From NCBI GenBank assembly GCA_018268515.1, contig JAFDWK010000015.1, positions 1 to 53,194 on the forward strand: a stretch of 53,194 nucleotides of DNA, in the 5' to 3' direction. Numbering within the stretch: the first letter of the stretch is position 1; each line of letters opens with the position of its first letter. This DNA comes from Actinomycetota bacterium (GTDB lineage: Bacteria; Actinomycetota; Actinomycetes; Actinomycetales; Microbacteriaceae). Below are positions 33,486 to 42,137 of the stretch, one piece after another. The notes under the pieces are model-generated. The model made no database searches, had not been told where the DNA came from, and saw only the letters and a list, made by a program, of their open reading frames with translations. The translations under genes were made by a program, and so were the position numbers.

Positions 33486-34133
33486 ATGACACGTCGGCTC
33501 GCGCTCATCCTCGGCATCGTCGGGGTGGCGATCGCCCTCGCCACCGCGGGGGTGCTGGCGACGACACCCGGGCTGATCGTCTCGCTCGACGACGCGTGGA
33601 ACCTGGAGATGGTCGAGTGGCGCAGCCCGGTGCTCGTCGGCTGGGCCCTGGTCATGAACGTGCTCGGCGGCGGATGGGTCGCCACGATCCTCACGCCGCT
33701 GGTGGTCGCCGTGCTCGCGGCCCTGCTGCGCGGATGGCGCGGTGCGGTGTTCGCGGTGGCGGCGTTCGCGGTCAGCGCGGGGATCGTGCAGCTGGTGAAG
33801 AAGGCCCTGGGCCGGTCTCGTCCGCAGGATCTGCTGATCGCGTCGGACTTCGGATCCTTCCCGTCCGGTCACACCTCGAACGCGGCGACCCTCGCCGTGG
33901 TGCTGTGGTTCCTGTTCCCGACGCTGTGGGTGGCGATCGGTTCGGCGGTATGGACCGTGGCGATGGGCTTCTCCCGCACCGTGCTCAGCGTGCACTGGTT
34001 CAGCGACACCGTCGGCGGGGCGCTGATCGGCGCCGGCGCGGCCTTCCTCGTGGCGGCGGCGCTGTGGCGCTGGGTGCGGCTGCCGGAGGTGCTGGACGGG
34101 CTCGAGGAGCAGGGAGCGGATCCGTCTCGGTAA
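33486..34133 (+). CDS. PAP2 superfamily phosphatase
   Basis: A 215-residue membrane phosphatase. The three-part PAP2 signature is complete: KKALGRSRP, then SFPSGHTSNA, then SRTVLSVHWFSDTVGG, within about six transmembrane helices. Such enzymes dephosphorylate lipid phosphates (phosphatidic acid, undecaprenyl pyrophosphate). GACAAT (33474-33479) lies 6 nt before the ATG, a non-standard but plausible leaderless promoter. An upstream in-frame ATG 99 bp earlier has no support. Confidence 0.9.
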   Translation: MTRRLALILGIVGVAIALATAGVLATTPGLIVSLDDAWNLEMVEWRSPVLVGWALVMNVLGGGWVATILTPLVVAVLAALLRGWRGAVFAVAAFAVSAGIVQLVKKALGRSRPQDLLIASDFGSFPSGHTSNAATLAVVLWFLFPTLWVAIGSAVWTVAMGFSRTVLSVHWFSDTVGGALIGAGAAFLVAAALWRWVRLPEVLDGLEEQGADPSR

Positions 34134-34170
34134 CCTGAGAGGATCCCCGACCCGAGAGGCATGGCCACCC

Positions 34171-34779
34171 GTGACGCGTATCCGACCGTTCCGCCCCGAC
34201 GATATCGACGGACTGTCCGACGTGTGCGTGAAGACCGCGGACGTCGGCGCCGACGCGACCGGCATGCTCGAGGACGACGCGCTCTGGGGCGACCTGTTCG
34301 CGGTGCCCTATGCGCTGCGCGATCCGGAGCTGTGCTGGGTGGTGGAGTCGGAGGACGAGCGCGTGATCGGCTACCTGGTCGCCACCGACGACACGGAAGC
34401 GTTCGCGACCTGGTTCCGGGACGAGTGGTGGCCATCCCGCCGTGACCGGTATCGCCGCTCGGGCGAGGAGCAGCCGACCGCCCAGGACCGCTTCATCGGC
34501 TACGGCGACCGGATGGCGCCGCGGGCGGATCCGATCGCGCAGGAGTACCCCGCGCATCTGCACATCGACCTGCTGCCCGAGACGCAGGGGCAGGGTCTCG
34601 GGCGCCGGCTCATCGACACCCTGCTCGCGGAGCTCGGGCGCCGCGGCGTGCCGGCCCTGCACCTCGGCATGAACGCCGACAACCACTCGGCGGGCGCGTT
34701 CTACGAGCGACTCGGCTTCACCAGGCTCGCCTCGGGCGAGGGAAGCACCACGTACGGCATCAGGATCCCCGCGGCCTGA
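34171..34779 (+). CDS. GNAT family N-acetyltransferase
   Basis: A 202-residue acetyltransferase. Residues from TRIRPFRPDDIDGLSDV form the first strand and helix, and the acetyl-CoA loop is QGQGLGRRLIDTLL, followed by LGMNADNHSAGAFYERLGF, the usual GNAT motif B. It starts with GTG at 34171 and has GAGAGG upstream; TAACCT at 34131-34136 may be the -10. The substrate is unknown. A bidirectional palindromic terminator follows. Confidence 0.9.
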   Translation: MTRIRPFRPDDIDGLSDVCVKTADVGADATGMLEDDALWGDLFAVPYALRDPELCWVVESEDERVIGYLVATDDTEAFATWFRDEWWPSRRDRYRRSGEEQPTAQDRFIGYGDRMAPRADPIAQEYPAHLHIDLLPETQGQGLGRRLIDTLLAELGRRGVPALHLGMNADNHSAGAFYERLGFTRLASGEGSTTYGIRIPAA

Positions 34780-34784
34780 GACGA

Positions 34785-34816
34785 GTGAAGCGCCGCCCCT
34801 CGGGGCGGCGCTTCAC
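34785..34816. terminator. Bidirectional terminator between GNAT gene and tRNA-Ser
   Basis: A 32-bp perfect palindrome with 15-bp arms (34785-34799 and 34802-34816) and a 2-nt centre. It lies 5 nt after the acetyltransferase stop and 4 nt beyond the tRNA 3' end, so it serves both strands. Confidence 0.9.
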
Positions 34817-34819
34817 ATC

Positions 34820-34907
34820 TGGCGGTGACGGCGGGATTCGAACCCGCGGTTGCTTGCACAACACACGCTTTCCAAGCGTGCTCCTTCGGCCGCTCGGACA
34901 CGTCACC
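34820..34907 (-). tRNA. tRNA-Ser (anticodon GGA), CCA encoded
   Basis: On the minus strand the acceptor GGTGACG pairs with CGTCACC, the anticodon stem CACGC/GCGTG encloses TTGGAAA (anticodon GGA), and the T-arm is CGCGGGTTCGAATCCCGC-like. The long variable arm and the G discriminator fit serine. CCA is encoded (34822-34820). On the minus strand TAGACT (34930-34925) is a good -10 element 17 nt before the 5' end. Confidence 0.96.
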
Positions 34908-35069
34908 AGGAGGACAACCTGGCCAGTCTATCCGATCCGGGGCCGTGCTCCTGACCGCGCCGGGGAGCTCCGGCGAGTGCGCCCGGGGGAGGAACCCGCG
35001 CCCGTCGCCGACCGGTAGGCGGCCAAGCGCCGTGCCAGGATGAGAACGACCGCGAAGGAGGCCGTATCC

Positions 35070-36491
35070 GTGACCGGCACCGACCCAGGGCTCCCGGATC
35101 CGACGGATCCGAAGCACGCCGACGAACAGCACCCGTCGCGGCGCCGCTGGGCGCTGCAGATGCAGCAGCCGTTGCCGTCCTCGACGGTCTTCGACCGGAT
35201 CGCGTTCCTGACCGGCACGGTGTCGGCGGTCTGGCTCGCGAGCATCATCTCGATCGAGGGCGTGCGCTCGCCCTGGGCGGTGCTGCTGTTCATCCCGGTG
35301 TGGGCGATCATCGCGTATCTGGTCCTGCCCCGGCTGCACCGTCTCCTCAGCGACCTCTACGTGCCGGACTACTTCTTCGGACGCACGCGCACCGGGGACG
35401 GCCTGCTCGGAGACCCGGTCAATCTCGGCGTCGACGGCACGGCCGCCCAACTGGATGACGTCATGACGCGGGCCGGCTGGCATCGGGCGGATGAGATCAC
35501 GGCGGCCTCGACCTGGGGGATCATCGCGTCCACGCTCACCCGTCGCAGCTATCCGACCGCCCCGGTCTCCCCGCTCATGCTGTTCGGGCGCCGGCACGAC
35601 GTCGCCTACCAGCAGGAGGTCGCCGGCAACCCGAAGCAGCGCCATCACGTGCGGTTCTGGCACTGCCCGCCCGGCTGGCTGCTGCCGGGCGGCGCCAAGA
35701 CCGACTGGCTCGGCGCGGGCACCTACGACACCGATGTGGGCCTCAGCCTGTTCACCCTGCAGGTGACGCACCGCATCGACGAGAACACAGACGTCGAGCG
35801 CGACTTCGTGGTGCAGAGCGCCTGCGACGCGGACCCGGCGGTGCGCGTGCGCCTGCTGCACGACTTCACCACGGGCTACCACTCCCGCAACGGCGGCGGC
35901 GACCGGTTCATCACCGACGGCAACCTGCCGATCATCGACGTGACGGATGTGCGCCCCGCACCGGACACCGCGGCGGAGACCGGCGGCGACCCCCTGGCGG
36001 ATCCGGCCGCCGCCCGGCCCGGCGAAGGTCCGGGCGAGTCGCTGCGCACGACGGCCGAGCGCTCGATGCGGCGGGCGCCGCTGTCGACCTTCTTCGCCGT
36101 GGGCGTCGTCGTGCTCGGCGGTCTCATGGACGTGTTCGGCCTGACGTTCGGGGCGGCGGCCGACCCGAACGTACAGGCCGTGTTCGCGTCCGGCCAGGCG
36201 GCGGACGTGGCGCTGCTGATCGGCGTCCTCGGGTTCGGCGTGCTCATCTCCCTCGCACAGCTGCTCATGGCCTGGTCCACGCTGCGACGCGGGCGGCGCT
36301 CCCGGGCGATCCTGATGGTGCTGCTCGCGATCGGGGTGCTCTCGACGGCGATCGACTACCTCGACGGCACCGTGACCCTGGGCTTCAACGGCACGCTGCT
36401 GTCCGCATCGCTCCAGTGCATGGCGCTGCTCGCGCTGTCCAGCGAGTCGGCCGGAGCGTGGGCGCGGCGGCGCTCCGTCCCGTCGAACTAG
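35070..36491 (+). CDS. LssY C-terminal domain membrane protein
   Basis: A 473-residue membrane protein. Two transmembrane helices near the N-terminus are followed by an LssY C-terminal-like domain (DDVMTRAGWHRADEITAAS, then FGRRHDVAYQQEV, HHVRFWHCPPGW, and GAGTYDTDVGLSLFTLQVTH), then four more helices. The role of this domain is unknown; it often accompanies PAP2 or DedA genes, and both are nearby. I start at GTG 35070, which has AAGGAGG 8 nt upstream, rather than the ATG at 35040, because CAGGAT (35036-35041) is a likely -10 element overlapping that ATG. Confidence 0.8.
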   Translation: MTGTDPGLPDPTDPKHADEQHPSRRRWALQMQQPLPSSTVFDRIAFLTGTVSAVWLASIISIEGVRSPWAVLLFIPVWAIIAYLVLPRLHRLLSDLYVPDYFFGRTRTGDGLLGDPVNLGVDGTAAQLDDVMTRAGWHRADEITAASTWGIIASTLTRRSYPTAPVSPLMLFGRRHDVAYQQEVAGNPKQRHHVRFWHCPPGWLLPGGAKTDWLGAGTYDTDVGLSLFTLQVTHRIDENTDVERDFVVQSACDADPAVRVRLLHDFTTGYHSRNGGGDRFITDGNLPIIDVTDVRPAPDTAAETGGDPLADPAAARPGEGPGESLRTTAERSMRRAPLSTFFAVGVVVLGGLMDVFGLTFGAAADPNVQAVFASGQAADVALLIGVLGFGVLISLAQLLMAWSTLRRGRRSRAILMVLLAIGVLSTAIDYLDGTVTLGFNGTLLSASLQCMALLALSSESAGAWARRRSVPSN

Positions 36492-36500
36492 GATCGCTGG

Positions 36501-37397
36501 GTGCCCACCCCGAAGATCGTGCTGTTCTACGCCTTCGCTCCGCTGCCGGATCCGGAGGCGATCCGGCTCTGGCAGCGCGACCTGGGCGAGGCGCTGCACC
36601 TGCGCGGGCGGATCCTGATCTCGCCGCACGGCATCAACGGCACGCTTGGCGGGGATCTGCCCGCGGTGAAGAAATGGCTGCGCTCCTTCCGCGCCTACCC
36701 CGCCTTCCGCGACGCCGACGTGAAGTGGAGCGAGGGCACCGCGGTCGATGAGGACGGGTACAGCGCCGACTTCCCGAGGCTCAGCGTCAAGGTGCGCGAC
36801 GAGATCGTCTCGTTCGGCGCCCCGGGCGAGCTGCGGGTCGACGCGCACGGGGTGGTCGGCGGCGGTGCCCGGCTCAGCCCCGACGACCTGCACGAGCTCG
36901 TGACCGCACGCGGCGATGATGTGGTCTTCTTCGACGGCCGCAATGCGCTGGAGGCGCAGATCGGCCGGTTCCGGGGCGCCGTCGTGCCCGACGTGGAGAC
37001 CACCCGCGACTTCGTCGGACTGCTCGACTCGGGCGCCTACGACGACCTCAAGGGCAGGCCTGTGGTGACCTACTGCACGGGCGGGATCCGCTGCGAGGTG
37101 CTGTCGAGCCTGATGACGGCGCGCGGGTTCGGCGAGGTGTACCAGCTCGAGGGCGGGATCGTCCGCTACGGCGAGCGGTTCGGCGACGACGGCCTGTGGG
37201 ACGGATCCCTGTACGTGTTCGACGGGCGCGGATCCGTGGACTTCTCCGACCACGCCGCGGTCATCGGGGTGTGCACCGGATGCGGGACGGCGACCAACCG
37301 CACCGCGAACTGCCCCGATGCGTCGTGCCGGCATCAGGCCGTGGTGTGCGCGGAATGCGTGGCGGTGCCGTGCGCACAGCACGCGGCCGCGCGCTGA
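36501..37397 (+). CDS. trhO: tRNA uridine(34) hydroxylase TrhO (rhodanese domain)
   Basis: A 298-residue protein that hydroxylates U34 of certain tRNAs using oxygen (family YceA/TrhO). The N-terminal acylphosphatase-like part has [12 protein letters not shown]; the rhodanese domain has the active-site loop [11 protein letters not shown] with C192. The C-terminus is rich in cysteines ([15 protein letters not shown], then [11 protein letters not shown]), probably a zinc site, typical of the family. TAGGAT (36489-36494), which contains the previous gene's stop codon, ends 6 nt before the GTG: a leaderless start inside the end of its neighbour. Confidence 0.93.
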   Translation: MPTPKIVLFYAFAPLPDPEAIRLWQRDLGEALHLRGRILISPHGINGTLGGDLPAVKKWLRSFRAYPAFRDADVKWSEGTAVDEDGYSADFPRLSVKVRDEIVSFGAPGELRVDAHGVVGGGARLSPDDLHELVTARGDDVVFFDGRNALEAQIGRFRGAVVPDVETTRDFVGLLDSGAYDDLKGRPVVTYCTGGIRCEVLSSLMTARGFGEVYQLEGGIVRYGERFGDDGLWDGSLYVFDGRGSVDFSDHAAVIGVCTGCGTATNRTANCPDASCRHQAVVCAECVAVPCAQHAAAR

Positions 37398-37493
37398 GGT
37401 GCGCCGGGACGCCACCAGGGACCCGGTGAACAGTCGGGAACATCATCCTCCGGTATGACGACGGCGGCGCGTCCGCGCCGTAGCGTGAGGAGC

Positions 37494-38210
37494 ATGGACC
37501 TGCTGAACGCCTGGCTGCTGCACGCCGCCGGTCAGCTCTGGCTGTTCCCGGTGCTGCTGGTGTTCTTCTTCATCGACGGGTTCGCCACCATCCTGCCCAG
37601 CGAGACGGCCCTCGTCGCGCTCGCCGCGCTGTCGCTGCAGAGCGGCCAGCCGAACCTCGTCGTGCTGGGGCTGGTCGCCCTGGTCGGGGCGGTCGCGGGC
37701 GACAACATGGCCTACCTGCTCGGGCGCACGATCGGCACCGAGCGGTGGGGGTGGATGCGCCGTCCGCGCGTGCAGAAGATGTTCGGATGGGCGCGGTACG
37801 AGCTCGACAAACGGGGAGCCGCGCTCATCTTCACCGCGCGGTACATCCCCTGGGGGCGCGTCGCGGTGAACTACGTCGCGGGGCAGACCGGGTTCCCGCA
37901 CCGCCGGTTCTTCCTGTACGACCTGTTCGCATGCGTCACCTGGGTCGCCTACGCGCTCGGGATCGGCCTGCTCGCCGGGCAGTGGGTGCACGACAACCCG
38001 CTGCTGGGCGTCGGCGTCGCGGTGGTGTTCGCGGTCATCCTCGGATTCGGCATCGACCACCTGCTGCGCTGGTGGCATCGCCGCAGGGGAGAGGCGGATC
38101 CGGTGCGTCCGGGAGCTGCCGAGGGTGTCTCGCCGGCGAAGGAGGCCGAACCGGATCCGGCGCGGTCCGCCGACGAGCAGTGCCCGGCGGGGAGGGTCGA
38201 GGGATCCTGA
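37494..38210 (+). CDS. DedA family membrane protein
   Basis: A 238-residue inner-membrane protein of the DedA (SNARE-associated) family. Visible are FFFIDGFATILPSE, GDNMAYLLGRTIG, the signature FTARYIPWGRVAVNYVAGQTG and following helices, with a charged, disordered C-terminal 35 residues. DedA proteins are linked to lipid flipping (undecaprenyl phosphate, phosphatidylethanolamine) and membrane potential. The ATG at 37494 is chosen over 37455; TAGCGT (37481-37486) is 7 nt upstream and GAGGAG also lies there. Confidence 0.9.
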   Translation: MDLLNAWLLHAAGQLWLFPVLLVFFFIDGFATILPSETALVALAALSLQSGQPNLVVLGLVALVGAVAGDNMAYLLGRTIGTERWGWMRRPRVQKMFGWARYELDKRGAALIFTARYIPWGRVAVNYVAGQTGFPHRRFFLYDLFACVTWVAYALGIGLLAGQWVHDNPLLGVGVAVVFAVILGFGIDHLLRWWHRRRGEADPVRPGAAEGVSPAKEAEPDPARSADEQCPAGRVEGS

Positions 38211-38264
38211 CCGGGCGATGATCCGACGGCGCATCCTGCTGAGCCGGCGGGAGCGGACTTCGCC

Positions 38265-38450
38265 GCGTCAGGACAGCGCTGCGTCGGGACGGCGCTGCGT
38301 CAGGACAGCGCTGCGTCAGGACGGCGCCGCGTCAGAACGGCGCCGCGTCAGGACGGCGCCGTGTCGGGACAGCGCTGCGTCAGGACGGCGCCGCGTCGGG
38401 ACGGCGCCGTGTCGGGACAGCGCTGCGTCAGGACGGCGCCGCGTCAGGAT
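38265..38450. repeat. 16-bp minisatellite, eleven and a half copies
   Basis: Eleven complete units of consensus GCGTCRGGACRGCGCY (38265-38440) and a partial twelfth (38441-38450) that overlaps the stop codon of the minus-strand transglutaminase gene. Units fall into two alternating types ending GCGCC or GCGCT. The array fills most of the gap between two convergent genes. Confidence 0.95.
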
Positions 38451-40774
38451 GCCGAGGCGGCGAGCAGACGCGCGCCGAGCAGTGAGCGCGGCGCGAACAC
38501 GGCGGCGACGCGGTCCCTGCGGGACACGTGCTCCCGCAGCTGCGCCCGGATCGCATCCAGCGGCGGGCGCAGATCCGTCGCGGCGGCCGGGTCCGCCCCT
38601 TCCCGTGCGTAGCTGGCCCGCTCGATCGCCCGCACCAGCGCCTGGATCGCCGCGGCGTCCGCGCCCCGATCCCGCACCAGGCGTGCGCCGCGGGCGCGCG
38701 GCGATTCCGCGGCCGGCGCGGGCAGGCCCAGATCCTGCAGGGTCGCACGCAGTTCGGTCCAGGCGGCCACGGCGTCGCCGCGGCCGGCCGCAGCGCGGCG
38801 GCGCGCCGTCTGCAGGCGCCGGATCAGCGCGGGGACCAGCAGCACCACGACCACACCCAGGATCGTCCACAGCACCGGCGCGGCGGGGAGCGGCCCGGGC
38901 GAGGACGTGCCGGAGGCCGAGGACCCCGGCACGTCGATGTTCTTCGGATCCTGCGCGGCCCCGGAGGAGGTCGGCCGCGGGGTCGCCCCGAGGGACGGCG
39001 TCGTGTCGCCACCGCTGCCGGTGCCGGAGTTCTCGGCGAACGCGGTCGGCACGCCCCGGGTGGCGGTCGGCTCGAACGGGACCCAGCCGATGCCGGAGAA
39101 GTACACCTCGGGCCAGGAGTGCAGCTGGTCCGTCGACACCTCGTACACCACCCGGCCGTCGTCGGAGCGCCGGTCCGTCGCCGTCCCGGGCAGGTACCCG
39201 ACGACGATCCGCGCGGGCATGCCCAGCGAGCGCGCCATGAGCGCGAAGGCGCCCGCGAAGTGCACGCAGTAGCCCTCGCGCACGGTGAGGAACCGCGCCA
39301 CGGCGTCGACGTTGGTGCCGTCGAAGCCGTCGGCGACCGGCGTCTGCAGCGAGTAGCGGAACCCGGCGCGGAACCAGGTCTGCAGGGCGACGAGCCTGTC
39401 GTAGTCGTCGCCGGCGCCGCCCACCACCTCGCGGGCGCTCTGCGCGATGATCGCGGGCATGTCCGCGGGCAGGGCGCGCAGCTCCGCGGGTGCATCGGAT
39501 CCGGACGCGGTGGCCGCGCGGATCTGGTCGAGCGTGGGGATGAGCGTCGTGGTGTCGATCGTGTAGTTCTGATCGGCCGCGTCGGCGTTGGCGGCGATCA
39601 CGGTGCGGTTGTCGGCGGCGGCGTTCCAGCTGCCGTTCTCGCCGCGCACCGCGGTGGCCTGGTACGGCACCGGCAGCCAGGATCCGGAGATTCCGGCCGT
39701 GCGGACGGTGACCTTGGTCTTGTGCGTGCCGACGCCCTCGGGGGCGGTGACGTCGCCGAAGCCCTGGGACAGCGGCACCGTGGCGGGCTGGTCGGGGCGC
39801 CAGGTGGAGCCGTCGAACCGGGTCAGAGTGGCGATGCGCAGATACGGAGGAGTGCCGTCCTGCGAGATCAGGGTCAGCGCCGTGACGGGGGTCGGCCGGC
39901 GCAGGTCCTGGCCCAGGTTCAGGGTGGCGTTCAGGGTGGTGCTGCCGCCGCCGATGCCGAGCCCCGCGGCGGACAACGGCAGCAGCGGAGAGACGATGAG
40001 GGCCGCGAGCACCGACAGGGTGCCGATGACGACCGCCGGCAGTCGGCGCGCGCGCAGCGGGGCGTCGCCGCGGTCTGCAGGCTCGGCGGCGTACGCCGGG
40101 TCGCCCGCACGGAGGGCGGCGCCCGCGGTGCGGGCGGATCCGGCCCGCGCGAACCGCACGTGCAGGAACACCAGGTACACGATCGCGAGCGCGATGAACC
40201 AGACCGGGTTCGTGCCCTCGTGCACCACCGCCATGGGCGCCACGCCGAGCGCGGTGATCAGGACCGCGGCCACGAGCGGCACGCGCAGCGCGACCAGGAC
40301 GAGATCGAGCACCACCGCGATGAGCCCCGCGGCGCCGGCCACCGCGACCGCGAGCGCGGGGGAGTCGGCCAGGGGCGCGACCCCGCGGCGGATCTCCTGC
40401 ACCGCCGTGGAGAGCAGCATGTCGACCGCGTGCCAGACCTCGGGCGTGGGCAGCACCCAGCCGCGGTCGAGCTGCCGCGCGGCGAACATGGTGAGCGCGA
40501 CCGCTCCGACGGCGAGCTGCACGACCGGCACCGCGGGGATCGCGAGCCAGGCGGGCGAGCGGCGGGTGAACAGCCGCACCGCGAACCCGGCCACCACCAC
40601 GGTGCCGCCGGTCGCGCCGACCCCCGTGCTCCAGTGGCCGGGCTGGATCACGGCGCCGAGCGGCCACACCGCCACGATCAGGCCGAGGGCGGTGAGCAGC
40701 GCCGCCGCCACGGGCCCGCCCTCGCGGTGATGCGGGCGCGACGGGCCGGCGTAGGCGCTGAGGTCAGCGGACAT
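38444..40774 (-). CDS. TgpA-like transglutaminase membrane protein
   Basis: A 776-residue protein. Six or more N-terminal transmembrane helices (DUF3488-like) precede a transglutaminase core with C503 in EGYCVHFAGAFA, H552 in HSWPEVYF and E568 in GWVPFEPT, the position usually written Asp. A Ser/Pro-rich linker leads to one more helix and a C-terminal DUF4129-like domain. Its last codons overlap the 16-bp minisatellite. The start overlaps the DUF58 gene by 11 nt. With moxR and DUF58 it forms a common bacterial module that appears to act on cell-surface or wall proteins. Confidence 0.9.
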   Translation of the reverse strand: MSADLSAYAGPSRPHHREGGPVAAALLTALGLIVAVWPLGAVIQPGHWSTGVGATGGTVVVAGFAVRLFTRRSPAWLAIPAVPVVQLAVGAVALTMFAARQLDRGWVLPTPEVWHAVDMLLSTAVQEIRRGVAPLADSPALAVAVAGAAGLIAVVLDLVLVALRVPLVAAVLITALGVAPMAVVHEGTNPVWFIALAIVYLVFLHVRFARAGSARTAGAALRAGDPAYAAEPADRGDAPLRARRLPAVVIGTLSVLAALIVSPLLPLSAAGLGIGGGSTTLNATLNLGQDLRRPTPVTALTLISQDGTPPYLRIATLTRFDGSTWRPDQPATVPLSQGFGDVTAPEGVGTHKTKVTVRTAGISGSWLPVPYQATAVRGENGSWNAAADNRTVIAANADAADQNYTIDTTTLIPTLDQIRAATASGSDAPAELRALPADMPAIIAQSAREVVGGAGDDYDRLVALQTWFRAGFRYSLQTPVADGFDGTNVDAVARFLTVREGYCVHFAGAFALMARSLGMPARIVVGYLPGTATDRRSDDGRVVYEVSTDQLHSWPEVYFSGIGWVPFEPTATRGVPTAFAENSGTGSGGDTTPSLGATPRPTSSGAAQDPKNIDVPGSSASGTSSPGPLPAAPVLWTILGVVVVLLVPALIRRLQTARRRAAAGRGDAVAAWTELRATLQDLGLPAPAAESPRARGARLVRDRGADAAAIQALVRAIERASYAREGADPAAATDLRPPLDAIRAQLREHVSRRDRVAAVFAPRSLLGARLLAASAS

Positions 40775-42137
40775 GCGCGGACTCCGGCGAGGTGCCCGCG
40801 GGGCCGGATCGGGCGGGGCCGGATGCCACGGGACGGGATCGCGCGGGACCGGATCGGGCGGGGTCGGATCCGGCGTCCGCGGCGCCCGCGTCCGCCGTCG
40901 TCGATCCGGGCTCGACGGCGGATGCGGCGTCGTCCCAGGCCTCGGCCGGGTCCTCGCCGAGCCGCGCGGTGCGCCAGCCCTGCGCCCCGGCCGAGGCCAG
41001 TGCTTCCGGGGCCGGAGCCGTCGCGAGCAGGATCGGGGTGCCCGCCCCGCCGTGCCGGAGGGATCCGGCGTCGGCGGCATCGATCGCCCCGGTGATCATG
41101 ACCAGCGGCCCCACCGTGTGCCCCTCGCTCGCGGCGGGAAGGCCGCGGTCGCGCTCGCCGGAGCGCGGCGCGGTGCCGGCGAGCGCGACGAGCAGCCCCT
41201 CGCGCTCATCCTCCGCCCCGCGCAGCCGCCCGATCGGCACCCCGGTCGCATCCACCACGTCGACCGCGAAGCCCTGCTCCACCAGATGCACCGCGATCGA
41301 GGCGCAGGCGGTCACGGCGCGGTCGAAGCCGTCCAGGTCCGTCATGCCGTCGGATCCCGCCCAGCGCGCGCCGGCCCGATCCAGGATGACGAGGGCATCG
41401 GGACTGGACTCCTGCTCCTCCTGACGCACCATGAGGTCGCCGCGATGCGCGGTGGCGCGCCAGTGGATCCGGCGCATCGAGTCGCCGGGCATGTACCGGC
41501 GCGGGGAGAGGTTGTCCGCTCCCTGTCCGAGGCGGTGCGACGAGGTCTGCGCGGTGCCTCCCGCGCGTCCGATCCGGTCGGTCGAGCGCGGCAGCGGCAG
41601 CACCGCCGGCGCGATCGTGATCGGTGTCACATCCCCCAGCTCCTCCGTGCGCCGGAACAGCCCGAACGGATCCGTGGTGCTCAGCCGCAGCGGGCCCAGG
41701 GAGGCGAGGCCGCGGCGCGCCCCCGAGATCGGGTACGCCATCGTCATGGTCGCCCCGCCCGGGATGCTCTCCACATCGTCGGCGGGGAACACCCCGATGG
41801 CGGATCCGCGCACGGCCCGGGGCAGGACGTCGCACCAGCGCCCGGCGGGGGCGCGCACCAGGGTGCGCAGATCCACGCGCACCCGCACGGTGGTGTCGTC
41901 GCCGACCGTGAGCAGGTCCGCGGCGACCGCGCGGCTCACCCGGGCGCGACGACGCGGTGCGAACACGAACACGGCCGTCAGCACGAGCATCGCGAACAGC
42001 AGAAGGGCCGCGTACAGCAGCACCGGGACCGCCAGCACGTTCGCGCCGATCGCCAGCACGATCCCGACCAGCAGCACGCCGGCGCCCCGGCCGGTCATGC
42101 GCCGGCCCGGTTCGTCCGCGGCGCGTCGAGGGCTCAC
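40764..42137 (-). CDS. DUF58 domain protein
   Basis: A 457-residue protein with two N-terminal hydrophobic segments (VLLVGIVLAIGANVLAVPV) and the DUF58 region DNLSPRRYMPGDSMRRIHW followed by RATAHRGDLMVRQEE. The C-terminal 70 residues are Ala/Gly/Pro-rich. I start it at GTG 42137, which overlaps the moxR stop (GTGA); ATG 42098 is an alternative. Partner of MoxR ATPases in many bacteria; function not established. Confidence 0.88.
   Translation of the reverse strand: MSPRRAADEPGRRMTGRGAGVLLVGIVLAIGANVLAVPVLLYAALLLFAMLVLTAVFVFAPRRRARVSRAVAADLLTVGDDTTVRVRVDLRTLVRAPAGRWCDVLPRAVRGSAIGVFPADDVESIPGGATMTMAYPISGARRGLASLGPLRLSTTDPFGLFRRTEELGDVTPITIAPAVLPLPRSTDRIGRAGGTAQTSSHRLGQGADNLSPRRYMPGDSMRRIHWRATAHRGDLMVRQEEQESSPDALVILDRAGARWAGSDGMTDLDGFDRAVTACASIAVHLVEQGFAVDVVDATGVPIGRLRGAEDEREGLLVALAGTAPRSGERDRGLPAASEGHTVGPLVMITGAIDAADAGSLRHGGAGTPILLATAPAPEALASAGAQGWRTARLGEDPAEAWDDAASAVEPGSTTADAGAADAGSDPARSGPARSRPVASGPARSGPAGTSPESAHVR

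Noticed and set aside
34820-34907. tRNA-Leu instead of tRNA-Ser
   Set aside because: The anticodon loop TTGGAAA gives GGA, a serine anticodon, and the discriminator base is G; the long variable arm is shared by both classes.
35040-35069. ATG at 35040 as the start of the LssY_C gene
   Set aside because: It overlaps the likely -10 element CAGGAT and has no ribosome-binding site, while GTG 35070 has AAGGAGG at the right distance.
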